From: Thomasclavelia saccharogumia DSM 17460
Lineage (GTDB): Bacteria > Bacillota_I > Bacilli_A > Erysipelotrichales > Coprobacillaceae
Direction: 5' to 3'
NCBI RefSeq assembly: GCF_000686665.1
Contig: NZ_JMLH01000004.1
Location: 1 to 64,000, forward strand
Length of the DNA: 64,000 nt
Numbering within the stretch: the stretch's first letter is position 1; the number at the start of each line of letters is the position of its first letter. The notes under the pieces are model-generated. The model ran no database searches. It was not told the DNA's origin and saw nothing but the letters and a program-made list of their open reading frames with translations. Below are positions 42,949 to 51,208 of the stretch, one piece after another. Both the position numbers and the translations under genes were made by a program.

Positions 42949-43002
42949 GTTGCATTTATTAATTTTAATTGACTGGATGGTATTGTTTTTATTTTATATA
43001 AT

Positions 43003-43458
43003 GTGCTAATCAACAACAAAGCCAAACGGCGTATCACCGAGATTGACGGGATAATCCAAAAGCTATACGAGGATAACGCTACTGGCAGGATAAGCGATGA
43101 ACGGTTTGCTACGATGTCAATGTCTTTGGAAGATGAGCAAAGCAGATTGAAAGACAGTATCCCTGAAATGGAAAGCTACCTCGAAAACGCTAAAATCCAA
43201 ACCGAGGGCTTACAGCGGTTTATTGACAAGGCAAAGCGGGTAACGCAGCTAACCGAGCTTACACCCGAACTTGTACACGAGTTCATACAGAAAATCGTGG
43301 TATCCAAACCTGAATACAAAGACGGTAAGCATTATCAAGGCGTGGAAATCTACTACAACGACGTTGGAATTATCCGAGAGCCGTCTCCCGAAGAAATGGA
43401 AGAATACTTTCCCGAGCATTTGAAACGAAAAGCCGCCAAAGCGGCGAAAACGGCATAG
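43003..43458 (+). pseudogene. tnpX: C-terminal fragment of a large serine recombinase (TnpX type)
   Basis: The frame encodes the coiled-coil and C-terminal region of Tn4451-type resolvases/recombinases: KAKRRITEIDGIIQKLYEDN, ISDERFATMSMSLEDEQSRL, LTPELVHEFIQKIVVSKPEY and the end IREPSPEEMEEYFPEHLKRK. The catalytic serine domain and the zinc-binding recombinase domain are missing, cut off at the transposon junction near 43,000. G+C is well above the surroundings. No start codon or ribosome site fits, so this is a dead remnant. Confidence 0.82.
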
Positions 43459-43512
43459 CCGCAGGCTATACCGCTCCAAACACAACAATATTTTATTTGA
43501 GATACAAAGCCG

Positions 43513-43550
43513 TTGGGGCACCTTCCTTACGGAGGGTGCCCCAAGTTTTG
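43513..43550 (+). terminator. GC-rich terminator at the right end of the island
   Basis: TTGGGGCACC (43513-43522) pairs with GGTGCCCCAA (43535-43544), with an inner CC/GG pair, followed by TTTTG. Confidence 0.75.
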
Positions 43551-43590
43551 CTCTTTTTATTTTAAAGAAAATTATCTCAATTATATAAAG

Positions 43591-43770
43591 TTAGCACAAT
43601 ATAAACTGATTACTGATATTTTTGTATTCATTAATAGATAGTGAAGGAGTATCAATAGGTAATAAACGCTTTATTGTCTTAGAATCATTAAATGATAATT
43701 TAATGTTTTTGCATCCTACGAGCATTAAAAGCATTAGTAAATATATTAAATATTTAATAAATTTTTTCAT
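43591..43770 (-). CDS. Short lipoprotein, probably truncated by the island
   Basis: Minus-strand frame of 59 residues starting MKKFIKYLIYLLMLLMLVGC. A basic start, a hydrophobic stretch and the lipobox LVGC form a textbook lipoprotein signal peptide with Cys20 as the lipidated residue. GGTGGGAG lies just upstream. It starts 19 bp behind the hydA stop, so it would be the last gene of the hydrogenase operon. The mature part is only 40 residues and ends where native DNA meets the island, suggesting the rest was lost. No family recognised. Confidence 0.55.
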   Translation of the reverse strand: MKKFIKYLIYLLMLLMLVGCKNIKLSFNDSKTIKRLLPIDTPSLSINEYKNISNQFILC

Positions 43771-43788
43771 AAACTCCCACCAAATAAT

Positions 43789-45537
43789 CTATTTAAATCG
43801 TGCTTTTTTTGAATAGTGTGTATGCAATAAATGATGTGCTTTTTCGCTATTTGGTTCTCCTAAGAAATCAGCGTATAATTTTTGAATTTGTGAGTTCTTA
43901 TGAGATTTACGAACTGGTAATGATAAATCTTCATCATATAAAGCTTTAGCACGAGCTTGTTTCCAATCGAAACCACTATTACGAGTTAAAGCATTAATGT
44001 AAGATTGTCCACCACCGTTGACGCAGCCACCTGGGCAGCCCATAATTTCAATAAATTGATATTTAGAAGTACCATTTTTAATTTCTTCTAACAATGGTTT
44101 AGCTAAAGTCATACTATGAGCAACTGCCACATTTACTGTTAAGTCACCAATTTTTATACAAGCTTCTTTAACACCTTCTTCACCACGTACAGCATGATAT
44201 TCTATAGAAGATAGATCTTCTTTTGTTAAAACATCAGCAACTGTTCTTAAAGCAGCTTCCATAACTCCACCGCTGGCTCCAAAGATAACGCCAGCACCAG
44301 TGTATTCACCAAACATATCTTGGTCGAAGTCTTCATCTTTTAAGTCACGGAAGTTAATACCAAACATTTTGATTAATTTACCTAATTCTCTAGTTGTTAA
44401 TACTGCATCAACATCTTTTAAACCATCAGTTAAGTTTTCTTCACGTTCTTTTTCACCTTTTTTAGCAACACAAGGCATGACAGAAACAACATAGATATCT
44501 TTAGGATCGATATTGTTAGCTTCAGCATAATATGATTTAATCATTGCTCCTAACATCATGTGTGGTGATTTACAACTAGATAAATGGTCTAATAATTCAT
44601 GATATTCATGTTCAATATAATTGACCCATCCTGGACTACAAGAAGTAATCATTGGTAAGACACCATTATTTTGAACTCGACTAATAAATTCATGTCCTTC
44701 TTCCATGATTGTTAAATCAGCCCCAAAATTAGTATCATATACTTTATCAAAGCCCATTAATTTTAATGCATGAACCATTTTACCAGTAACACGAGTTCCA
44801 ATTGGCATACCAAATTCTTCACCTAAACTTGCTCTAACAGCAGGAGCTGTTTGTACAATTACATGTTTAGTTGGATCGTTTAAAGCAAAAATTACATTAT
44901 GAACTTCTTCTTTTTCATGTAAAGCTCCAACTGGACACACATTGATACATTGACCACATTGCATACAGTTAACATCATTTAAACTTTTATCATATACTGG
45001 TCCTACTTTAGTTTTGAATCCTCGATTCATAAAGCCAAGAATTCCTAAACCTTGATGTTTTGCACAAGTTTCTACGCATCGTCCACATAGAACACATTTT
45101 GAAGTGTTACGCACAACTCCTGGTGATACTTCATCAAAAGTCGGCGTCGTTTTTTCACCAGCAAAAGCATCTTCACGAACTCCTAATTCTTGACATAATC
45201 TTTGTAACTCGCAGTTTGTATTACGAATACAAGATAAGCAGTCTTTAGAGTGATTTGAAACAATTAATTCAACTACATGTCTTCTAGCATTTAAGGCTCT
45301 TTGAGAATTAGTTTTTACTACTAATCCTTCTCTAACTGGATAAACACAGGCAGCACATAATGTTTTAGCTCCTTCAACTTCAACTTGGCAGACACGACAA
45401 GCTCCAGTACCAGTTACATCTTTTAAATAACATAAAGTAGGGATATGGATTCCGTTATTTTTGGCTGCTTCTAAGATCGTTTGCCCTTCATAAGCCTCTA
45501 CTTCACGGTTATTAATCGTCATTTTTATTTTCGACAT
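43789..45537 (-). CDS. hydA: [FeFe] hydrogenase catalytic subunit HydA
   Basis: Cytosolic NADH-linked or electron-bifurcating hydrogenase catalytic subunit, 582 residues. Order: [2Fe-2S] domain (CYLKDVTGTGACRVCQVEV, about 36-52), His-Cys [4Fe-4S] (VELIVSNHSKDCLSC), two [4Fe-4S] (CVLCGRCVETC, CMQCGQCINVC), then the H-cluster domain. Its motifs are P1 TSCSPGW, P2 MPCVAKKGEK and P3 EIMGCPGGCVNGGG. In P1 the second of the usual two Cys is Ser, a variant I believe is common in this NADH-dependent group. The C-terminal small-subunit-like region (SLPVRKSHKNSQIQKLYADFLGEP) is complete. Ten bp behind hydB. Confidence 0.95.
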   Translation of the reverse strand: MSKIKMTINNREVEAYEGQTILEAAKNNGIHIPTLCYLKDVTGTGACRVCQVEVEGAKTLCAACVYPVREGLVVKTNSQRALNARRHVVELIVSNHSKDCLSCIRNTNCELQRLCQELGVREDAFAGEKTTPTFDEVSPGVVRNTSKCVLCGRCVETCAKHQGLGILGFMNRGFKTKVGPVYDKSLNDVNCMQCGQCINVCPVGALHEKEEVHNVIFALNDPTKHVIVQTAPAVRASLGEEFGMPIGTRVTGKMVHALKLMGFDKVYDTNFGADLTIMEEGHEFISRVQNNGVLPMITSCSPGWVNYIEHEYHELLDHLSSCKSPHMMLGAMIKSYYAEANNIDPKDIYVVSVMPCVAKKGEKEREENLTDGLKDVDAVLTTRELGKLIKMFGINFRDLKDEDFDQDMFGEYTGAGVIFGASGGVMEAALRTVADVLTKEDLSSIEYHAVRGEEGVKEACIKIGDLTVNVAVAHSMTLAKPLLEEIKNGTSKYQFIEIMGCPGGCVNGGGQSYINALTRNSGFDWKQARAKALYDEDLSLPVRKSHKNSQIQKLYADFLGEPNSEKAHHLLHTHYSKKARFK

Positions 45538-45546
45538 TCCTTACAC

Positions 45547-47346
45547 CTACTTTCTTTCAATTACTTTAAAGTGACAAGCTTTGATACATTGACCACATTT
45601 AATACATTTTTCTTGATCAATAACATATGGAACTTTTCCTAGTTCACCATGAATAGCTCCGACTGGACATTGTTTAGAACAAAGACCGCATTTACGGCAT
45701 TTTTCTTCATCAATGACATATTGTAGTAATTCTTTACAAACTCCAGCTGGACATCTTTTATCAACAATATGAGCAATATACTCATCTCTAAATTGATTGA
45801 TTGTTGAAAGAACAGGATTTGGCGCTGTTTGTCCAAGACCGCATAATGCTGTATCTTTAATTGTTGAAGCCAATAATTCAAGTTCATCAAGAGTTTCCAT
45901 TGTTCCTTTACCATCACAGATTTGTTCAAGCAGTTCTAACATTCTCTTTGTACCAACTCGACATGGCGTACATTTACCACATGATTCATCAACGATAAAA
46001 TCCATATAGAAACGGGCAACGTCAACCATACAGTTATCTTCATCTAATACAATCATTCCTCCAGATCCCATCATAGAACCTAGTCTAACTAATTCATCAA
46101 AACCGATAGGCGTATCCAATTGTTCTTCAGTTAAGCATCCTCCTGATGGACCTCCAGTTTGAACAGCTTTAAAACGTTTATTATTTGGACATCCACCACC
46201 AATTTCATAAATAACTTCACGTAAAGTTGTTCCCATTGGAACTTCAACTAATCCAGTATTAACAATTTTTCCTCCTAAAGCAAATACTTTTGTTCCTGGA
46301 GATGTTTCTGTACCAATTGATCTAAACCAGTCAGCACCATGTTGAATAATCTGGGCAATATTTGCATAAGTTTCAACATTGTTGATGATTGTTGGTTTAC
46401 CCCAAACTCCTTTATGAGCAGGGAATGGAGGTTTAGGATTTGGCATACCACGTTCACCTTCAATTGATTTAATTAAGGCTGTTTCTTCACCGCAGACAAA
46501 TGCTCCAGCTCCTAAACGAATTTCAAGTTCAAAATCAAAACCACTATCAAAAATATTTTTACCTAACAATCCTAATTCACGTGCTTGACCAATGGCTGTT
46601 TTTAAACGTTCAACTGCAATAGGGTATTCAGCACGGATATAAATATAACCATGATTGGCACCAATTGCATAACCTGCAATTGCCATTGCTTCAATAACGC
46701 TATGAGGGTTACCTTCAAGGATTGAACGGTCCATGAATGCACCTGGATCTCCTTCATCCGCATTACAAATAACATATTTTTCATCACCAGGTTCATTTAA
46801 AGCAAATTGCCATTTAACGCCTGTAGGGAAACCACCTCCACCACGACCGCGTAATCCACTGGCTTTAATAACATCAACGACTTCTTGAGGAGTCATTTCC
46901 TGTAAAACTTTTGCTAAAGCAAAATATCCATCTTTTCCAATATATTCATTAATATTTTCAGGATCGATCACACCACAGTTATGAAGAGCGATTCTTTTTT
47001 GCTTGTTATAAAATTTAGTATCACTAATATCATGAATTTCTCTAGTATCTTCATCAGATTCATTTAACATTAAACGATGAACAGGACGTCCTTTATAGAA
47101 ATGTTCCATAACAATTTCTTTTACGTCTTCAGGTTTTACACTTTTATAAATGATATTATCTGGATAAATAGAAATATTAGGACCAACTCCACATAATCCT
47201 AAACATCCTGTTCTTAAAACTTCAACTTCATTTTCAAGCCCAAGAGCTTTAATTTCTTTTTCAAATTCTGTAATTAGTTCACCAGAATTACCGATTGTAC
47301 AACCAGTCCCGGCACAAACTAATACTTGGGTTCTTTTTGCTGGCAT
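45547..47346 (-). CDS. hydB: Hydrogenase NADH-binding subunit HydB (NuoF-like)
   Basis: Flavin subunit of the multimeric hydrogenase, 599 residues. N-terminal thioredoxin-like [2Fe-2S] domain (VCAGTGCTIGNS, LRTGCLGLCGVGP; residues 9-60), FMN/NADH core (ASGLRGRGGGGFPTGVKW; NADEGDPGAFMDRSILEGNPH), the NuoF cluster motif ESCGKCTPCRVGTKRMLELLEQI, and a C-terminal 2[4Fe-4S] ferredoxin (CRKCGLCSKQCPVGA; CIKCGQCIKACHF). It exchanges electrons with NAD(H) and passes them to HydA. Confidence 0.95.
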   Translation of the reverse strand: MPAKRTQVLVCAGTGCTIGNSGELITEFEKEIKALGLENEVEVLRTGCLGLCGVGPNISIYPDNIIYKSVKPEDVKEIVMEHFYKGRPVHRLMLNESDEDTREIHDISDTKFYNKQKRIALHNCGVIDPENINEYIGKDGYFALAKVLQEMTPQEVVDVIKASGLRGRGGGGFPTGVKWQFALNEPGDEKYVICNADEGDPGAFMDRSILEGNPHSVIEAMAIAGYAIGANHGYIYIRAEYPIAVERLKTAIGQARELGLLGKNIFDSGFDFELEIRLGAGAFVCGEETALIKSIEGERGMPNPKPPFPAHKGVWGKPTIINNVETYANIAQIIQHGADWFRSIGTETSPGTKVFALGGKIVNTGLVEVPMGTTLREVIYEIGGGCPNNKRFKAVQTGGPSGGCLTEEQLDTPIGFDELVRLGSMMGSGGMIVLDEDNCMVDVARFYMDFIVDESCGKCTPCRVGTKRMLELLEQICDGKGTMETLDELELLASTIKDTALCGLGQTAPNPVLSTINQFRDEYIAHIVDKRCPAGVCKELLQYVIDEEKCRKCGLCSKQCPVGAIHGELGKVPYVIDQEKCIKCGQCIKACHFKVIERK

Positions 47347-47357
47347 CTTACAACCTC

Positions 47358-47726
47358 CTATTTCTTATAATGTCCGACCGTATATTCGTCGATAATTTCA
47401 TCATTTTTTAGATGTCGAACAGCAATTTCTTTGGCTTTTTTTGCATCAACTAAGACATAAGTCGTTTTGTTATCATCACGGTCAAACACTTCGACGATTG
47501 GTTCTAGTGTACACATTCCAATACAGCCAGTCTGTAATACAGTAGCTGGTAGATCTTGATTAGCAACTTCTTCTACTAATGTATTTAAAACTGGTCTAGC
47601 TCCGGCTGCTATTCCACAAGTTGCCATTCCCACAACAACTCGATATTTTTGTTTATCATCACTACGCATTGCCATATTGTTTTTGGCAGCGTCACGTATT
47701 TTCATTAAATCTTCTAAGGATTTCAT
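47358..47726 (-). CDS. Thioredoxin-like [2Fe-2S] ferredoxin subunit
   Basis: A 122-residue protein with the thioredoxin-like ferredoxin pattern VVGMATCGIAAGARPVLNTL and LQTGCIGMCTLEPIVEVFD, giving four Cys (one in the first segment's MATCG, two in GCIGMC; the fourth is less clear). It matches the small ferredoxin encoded between the regulatory genes and hydB in many clostridial hydrogenase operons and may feed HydB. Overlaps the upstream ATPase gene by 4 bp (ATGA). Confidence 0.8.
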   Translation of the reverse strand: MKSLEDLMKIRDAAKNNMAMRSDDKQKYRVVVGMATCGIAAGARPVLNTLVEEVANQDLPATVLQTGCIGMCTLEPIVEVFDRDDNKTTYVLVDAKKAKEIAVRHLKNDEIIDEYTVGHYKK

Positions 47727-48256
47727 TTGTGTAATCCCTCCTTTATATAATTTTTTAACCAGATAATCACTTCTGGTAGATTGATTGCGACACCATCAAG
47801 AATCTGTTTTATTTCTTTAGTGTCTAAAATGAATTCAAAATCATCACTTGTATATTTAAATAGATAGTCAATCTTATCATCAGCTTGGATTAAAGTAATA
47901 ATGGTATCCACAAGATTGCCCATTGGTGGGGTATCGATATGATCTTTAACGAATTCACCATAAATTGTGGTTCCTTCGTTAATAGCTGATGTAATTGAAA
48001 ATTTCCCACCTGTAGCTTCAATATTTTCTTTAAACATCGGAATTCCTAAGCCTACTTTACGAGTCGTTCTTGTCGTGTAGAAAGGATCAATTACTTTTTT
48101 TACTGTTTCTTGATCCATACCACAGCCATTATCGATAATTTGAATACTGATGATGTTTAATTTACTACTATCATGTATAAAAACTTTAATTAAATTTGCT
48201 TTGGCTTTAATTGAGTTATAGGCAATATCAAGAATATTCATTGCAATTTCCTGCAT
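47723..48256 (-). CDS. GHKL ATP-binding protein (histidine-kinase-like ATPase)
   Basis: A 177-residue protein made almost only of a histidine-kinase-type ATPase domain: N box NILDIAYNSIKAKANL, G1 IIDNGCGMDQ, and VGLGIPMFKENIEATGGKF as the lid and G2 region. There is no dimerisation/His domain or sensor, so it is not a full kinase. It is standard in hydrogenase operons of this type; role unknown, possibly signalling with the DRTGG and PHP proteins. Confidence 0.85.
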   Translation of the reverse strand: MQEIAMNILDIAYNSIKAKANLIKVFIHDSSKLNIISIQIIDNGCGMDQETVKKVIDPFYTTRTTRKVGLGIPMFKENIEATGGKFSITSAINEGTTIYGEFVKDHIDTPPMGNLVDTIITLIQADDKIDYLFKYTSDDFEFILDTKEIKQILDGVAINLPEVIIWLKNYIKEGLHK

Positions 48257-48259
48257 CTG

Positions 48260-48961
48260 TTATTTCCTCCATAATTGATAAAACTTATCTTTATCAATTT
48301 GATTGATCGGTTCATTGATTGATTCCAAATTATGAGCATCACTGTTAAAAAATATATAATCATCTTTAAGATGCGAACATAATGCTCTTAGTTCTTTTAA
48401 TTCTTTAATACTAGTAACTTCAATTCCATCATAATTTAAATCGATAGGAATATCATGATAAACTTCATAAATTCCAAATTTTTTTGCCATGACATGAGCT
48501 AGAATGGCAATACCATCAAATTCATGAATTTTATTAATGATTTGATAAACATCTAAATCTAAAGAACTGATCAATAAATTATTTTCAACATCAATGATTT
48601 CATCATTACTATCAAATATATATTGATTTCCATAATAATCAGGCTGATTATTAACTTTAATTAAGTGTTCATCAATCCATTTTTGGATGATCTTTAAATC
48701 TGTATTTTTAAGGAAATAAGCTAAGATATGAATTTCTTCTTTGCTTTGGAGTTCAACCCCATGAACATAATCGATCTTTCCTTTTAAAATATCATGATTG
48801 ATGATCTCTTCTAAATAAAACTGCTGTTTTAAAGAATTATGATCAGTAATAGCAATTAGCTCTAATCCTTTGATATAAGCCATGTTAAAAATATTATTAA
48901 TTGTCATCGTGTCATCACTGCATGGTGATAATGCTGAGTGAATATGCAAATCATAATACAT
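48260..48961 (-). CDS. PHP-domain phosphoesterase
   Basis: A 233-residue PHP-family hydrolase. Metal-binding motifs: YYDLHIHSALSPCSDD (His6-x-His8), AITDHNSLKQ, HGVELQ, and NSDAHNLESI. Relatives hydrolyse 3',5'-phosphoadenosine-type nucleotides or small phosphate esters; here the substrate is unknown. Only one base separates it from the DRTGG gene upstream and 3 bp from the ATPase gene downstream. Confidence 0.85.
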   Translation of the reverse strand: MYYDLHIHSALSPCSDDTMTINNIFNMAYIKGLELIAITDHNSLKQQFYLEEIINHDILKGKIDYVHGVELQSKEEIHILAYFLKNTDLKIIQKWIDEHLIKVNNQPDYYGNQYIFDSNDEIIDVENNLLISSLDLDVYQIINKIHEFDGIAILAHVMAKKFGIYEVYHDIPIDLNYDGIEVTSIKELKELRALCSHLKDDYIFFNSDAHNLESINEPINQIDKDKFYQLWRK

Positions 48962-48962
48962 T

Positions 48963-49289
48963 TTATAAACCCAACGAAATTAAATCTTTAGCAACTAAAA
49001 AAGCATCGTTTTCACTAATGAATAATGGAATTTCAAGTTCAGTAGCTTTTATGATCGTATCTTCATCAGGGTAACTATTTTGGACAAAAATAATTCCCGC
49101 AAAATCATTTAATTGCGCAACAGCAATTACATTGATATGTTTTTGAACCGTTAACCATAAAGAACCTTCTTTGCCATTAGCCATAACAAAACTTAACAAA
49201 TCACCAATATATACATTTTCAACCACATTTGTTAAGGGAACATGATTAATTTGTTTTATGTTTAATTTTAATACTTCTTTTATTTCCAT
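48963..49289 (-). CDS. DRTGG-domain protein
   Basis: Small protein of 108 residues with a DRTGG-like fold, a module also found beside CBS domains in diadenosine- or nucleotide-sensing proteins. It reads VYIGDLLSFVMANGKEGSLW and HINVIAVAQLNDFAGIIF. ATG 49289 has AAGGTGA ahead of it; a longer frame begins inside the upstream gene without a ribosome site. A second DRTGG protein lies in the same operon (50855-51208). Likely ligand sensing; ligand unknown. Confidence 0.75.
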   Translation of the reverse strand: MEIKEVLKLNIKQINHVPLTNVVENVYIGDLLSFVMANGKEGSLWLTVQKHINVIAVAQLNDFAGIIFVQNSYPDEDTIIKATELEIPLFISENDAFLVAKDLISLGL

Positions 49290-49293
49290 TAAA

Positions 49294-50454
49294 TCACCTT
49301 CTTTTGACTCGGCATAAAGAATCATCAACTTCACCACTGGCAATTCTCGATGCTAGACCACGACAGTTTGCAAATCCACAACTGCCACAATCAAATTGCG
49401 GTAATGTCTCTAAGATAGCATTAACCTTATTAAACCATGCTAAGCGTTCTTTAAAATTCTTTTCATCACTATTAATTGTGTGGGTCTTTTGATAATCGGT
49501 CTTTTCTAGAATAGCAACATCTTTATGACATTGGCTAATCATGCTTTCGATATTAAAACATCCTTCAAATGGATTTGACCAAAGATAATAACCGCCAATG
49601 CATCCTTGATAACAATTAAATAAAGCAATCAAGTCAGCATGTTTTAGCTGGTCAAATTCAATTAAATCTAAAACCTTTTTAATTTGTGGTAGACCTTCAA
49701 CACTAATTACAGATAAATCTCTATTACCAAAGAGATCACTGACAATGCTTTTTACCCCGTATTTATTTATTTCGATGTCTGATTGTTCTTTATCTTTAAG
49801 CTTATTGATTTGTGGAAACATCTGAGAGATGCTTAAAGCATAATCGATATTTGATGTTTCATTACCAAAAGGATTTTTAGCTAAAGTTAATTTTCCAACA
49901 CATTCACATAATGAATAAATACCAATATTTTTATCCTTATATTTAGCTCTTAATTTTTTTGCAGCAATTTCAATTGGATAATCATATGGTAATAAATGAT
50001 CAATAAGGGTAGGATAATCATTTTTAATTAATTTATTGATAGTCGGGCAAAAAGACGTGAGCATAACTTTATGTTTACCAACACTATCTTTTAAAGCTTG
50101 TTTATATAAGGTTCCTTCAATATCGCTATATTGAACAACTTCATCAAAACCAAACTTTTTTATTGCATGAGCAATATTTTTAATTTCTTGATAAGTTTTT
50201 AAATCTGATAAAATTGCAGTTGGAATCAAAGCAATATTGTAATCATGTTTTTTTAAAGCTTTTTGTAAATCAACTTGTTTAACTCTTAATACTTTCTGGT
50301 CACATGCCTGAATACAGATATCACAATTAATACATTTATCTTTATCGATAATTACTTGTTCATTTACAATTGAAATAGCATCCATGGGACATGTTTTAAC
50401 ACATTTAATGCACTTTTTGCAGCTGTTGCCTAGATAGCTGATTACTGGTTTCAT
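49294..50454 (-). CDS. H-cluster-domain iron-sulfur protein, putative redox sensor (HydS-like)
   Basis: A 386-residue protein: N-terminal 2[4Fe-4S] ferredoxin (CKKCIKCVKTCPMD; CINCDICIQACDQ), a domain related to the hydrogenase H-cluster fold (about 70-330), and a C-terminal Fe-S motif CGSCGFANCRGLASRI...CR. The H-cluster motifs are degenerate: TSFCPTI for TSCCPxW, SLCECVGK for MPCxxK, and NCYQGCIGG for ACxGGCxxGG. Four Cys corresponding to the cubane ligands appear kept, while the proton-relay Cys is Phe. This fits a sensory rather than catalytic hydrogenase homologue; group C/D sensors are known near such kinases and PHP genes. Confidence 0.8.
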   Translation of the reverse strand: MKPVISYLGNSCKKCIKCVKTCPMDAISIVNEQVIIDKDKCINCDICIQACDQKVLRVKQVDLQKALKKHDYNIALIPTAILSDLKTYQEIKNIAHAIKKFGFDEVVQYSDIEGTLYKQALKDSVGKHKVMLTSFCPTINKLIKNDYPTLIDHLLPYDYPIEIAAKKLRAKYKDKNIGIYSLCECVGKLTLAKNPFGNETSNIDYALSISQMFPQINKLKDKEQSDIEINKYGVKSIVSDLFGNRDLSVISVEGLPQIKKVLDLIEFDQLKHADLIALFNCYQGCIGGYYLWSNPFEGCFNIESMISQCHKDVAILEKTDYQKTHTINSDEKNFKERLAWFNKVNAILETLPQFDCGSCGFANCRGLASRIASGEVDDSLCRVKRR

Positions 50455-50858
50455 TGAAATGTCATTTTGATATGTGTTCCTTCACTTGAAGAAGTTATTT
50501 CAAATGAAGAAGCAACACTTTTCATATTGTAAAGTCCCATTCCGGCACCAAATCCTAGCTCTCTAGCTTTAGGAGAAGCTGTAGAGTAACCAGGTGTTTG
50601 GGCTAAATCAAGATTTTCAATTCCTGGACCGATATCATCAAAAGATAGATGAACAATACCATCATCATCGATTTCAAAAGTAACCGTACCGCCATTGGAA
50701 TGAATTGCAATGTTTATTTCTGCTTCATAACAGGCAATTGCTACAGCTTTTAAGATTTTGCGATCTATTCCTAAGGCTTTTAAAGTTCTTTTGATGTCGC
50801 TGGAAGCTTTTCCAGCATCCTGGTAATTATCTTTTTCTACTTGATAAGTTTTGATCAT
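50451..50858 (-). CDS. RsbW-like anti-sigma/serine kinase ATPase
   Basis: GHKL ATPase of 135 residues resembling RsbW/SpoIIAB serine kinases: IACYEAEINIAIHSNGG is the N box, SFDDIGPGIENLDLA the G1 box, and GFGAGMGLYNMKSVASSFEI the lid. It overlaps both neighbours by 4 bp (ATGA at each side). In this operon it may read the state of the H-cluster protein next to it. Confidence 0.85.
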   Translation of the reverse strand: MIKTYQVEKDNYQDAGKASSDIKRTLKALGIDRKILKAVAIACYEAEINIAIHSNGGTVTFEIDDDGIVHLSFDDIGPGIENLDLAQTPGYSTASPKARELGFGAGMGLYNMKSVASSFEITSSSEGTHIKMTFQ

Positions 50859-51208
50859 CGTCGCATTCCCGCTTCATATAATTTACCACAGGCTTCAAAC
50901 ATTGTTTCATCTGTTTGGAAAAGATTGATATGCAAATTTTTAGCCATATCAACGATTGACATATCTAAAGGTTTTCCTCTAACGAAAAGAATCGTTTCAA
51001 TATCTAAAACTTCTGCGGTACGTAATGACTGCACATTGGCAAGACCAGTTATAAATAAAATATCCGCTGTTTCATTTTTCAATAATGCTAGGGCATCTGA
51101 CATTAAATCTGTAGAAAAGCCCTTATCATAATTTCGGTTATAAATATCTTTATCGTCGATATAAATTTCTTTAGCCTTTAAAATATCAACGATCTCTTTA
51201 ACTAACAT
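50855..51208 (-). CDS. DRTGG-domain protein
   Basis: A 117-residue protein with a DRTGG-like fold: FSTDLMSDALALLKNETADILFITGLANVQSLRTAEVLDIETILFVRG. Paralogous to the DRTGG protein at 48963-49289. It overlaps the NuoE-like gene by 7 bp and the RsbW-like gene by 4 bp. Its ligand is unknown. Confidence 0.75.
   Translation of the reverse strand: MLVKEIVDILKAKEIYIDDKDIYNRNYDKGFSTDLMSDALALLKNETADILFITGLANVQSLRTAEVLDIETILFVRGKPLDMSIVDMAKNLHINLFQTDETMFEACGKLYEAGMRR

Larger units (their letters stand above)
39700..43002 (-). mobile_element. DDE transposon with DUF6431, transposase, AAA+ ATPase and 105-aa protein
   Basis: Four minus-strand genes in a tight array resemble the Mu/Tn552/Tn7 plan: a retroviral-integrase-fold transposase with a dedicated AAA+ ATPase, plus two accessory proteins. 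The right end must lie near 42,980-43,005, where the truncated serine recombinase begins; the left end lies between 39,694 and 39,800. I could not find matching terminal inverted repeats or a target duplication by eye. A repeated TTAGACARTAT at the left end may be transposase binding sites. Confidence 0.65.
37504..43590. mobile_element. Composite foreign island (Tn4451-type remnant plus inserted transposon)
   Basis: From about 37,540 the base and codon use changes (many CGG, CTG, GCC codons, more G+C) and returns to native AT-rich DNA near 43,580. The left part carries TnpV and cargo genes; the right part ends with the C-terminal third of a Tn4451/TnpX-type serine recombinase followed by a GC-rich hairpin. 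A separate DDE transposon lies between. The recombinase N-terminus is missing, so the island cannot excise by itself. Ends are approximate; I found no clear direct repeats at them. Confidence 0.65.

Noticed and set aside
39700-43002. Terminal inverted repeats and target duplication of the DDE transposon
   Set aside because: I compared both ends by eye and found no convincing match; only the short left-end repeat is reported.
43622-43816. 64-residue plus-strand frame near the hydA end
   Set aside because: It is antisense to the lipoprotein gene, which has a signal peptide and ribosome site on the opposite strand.
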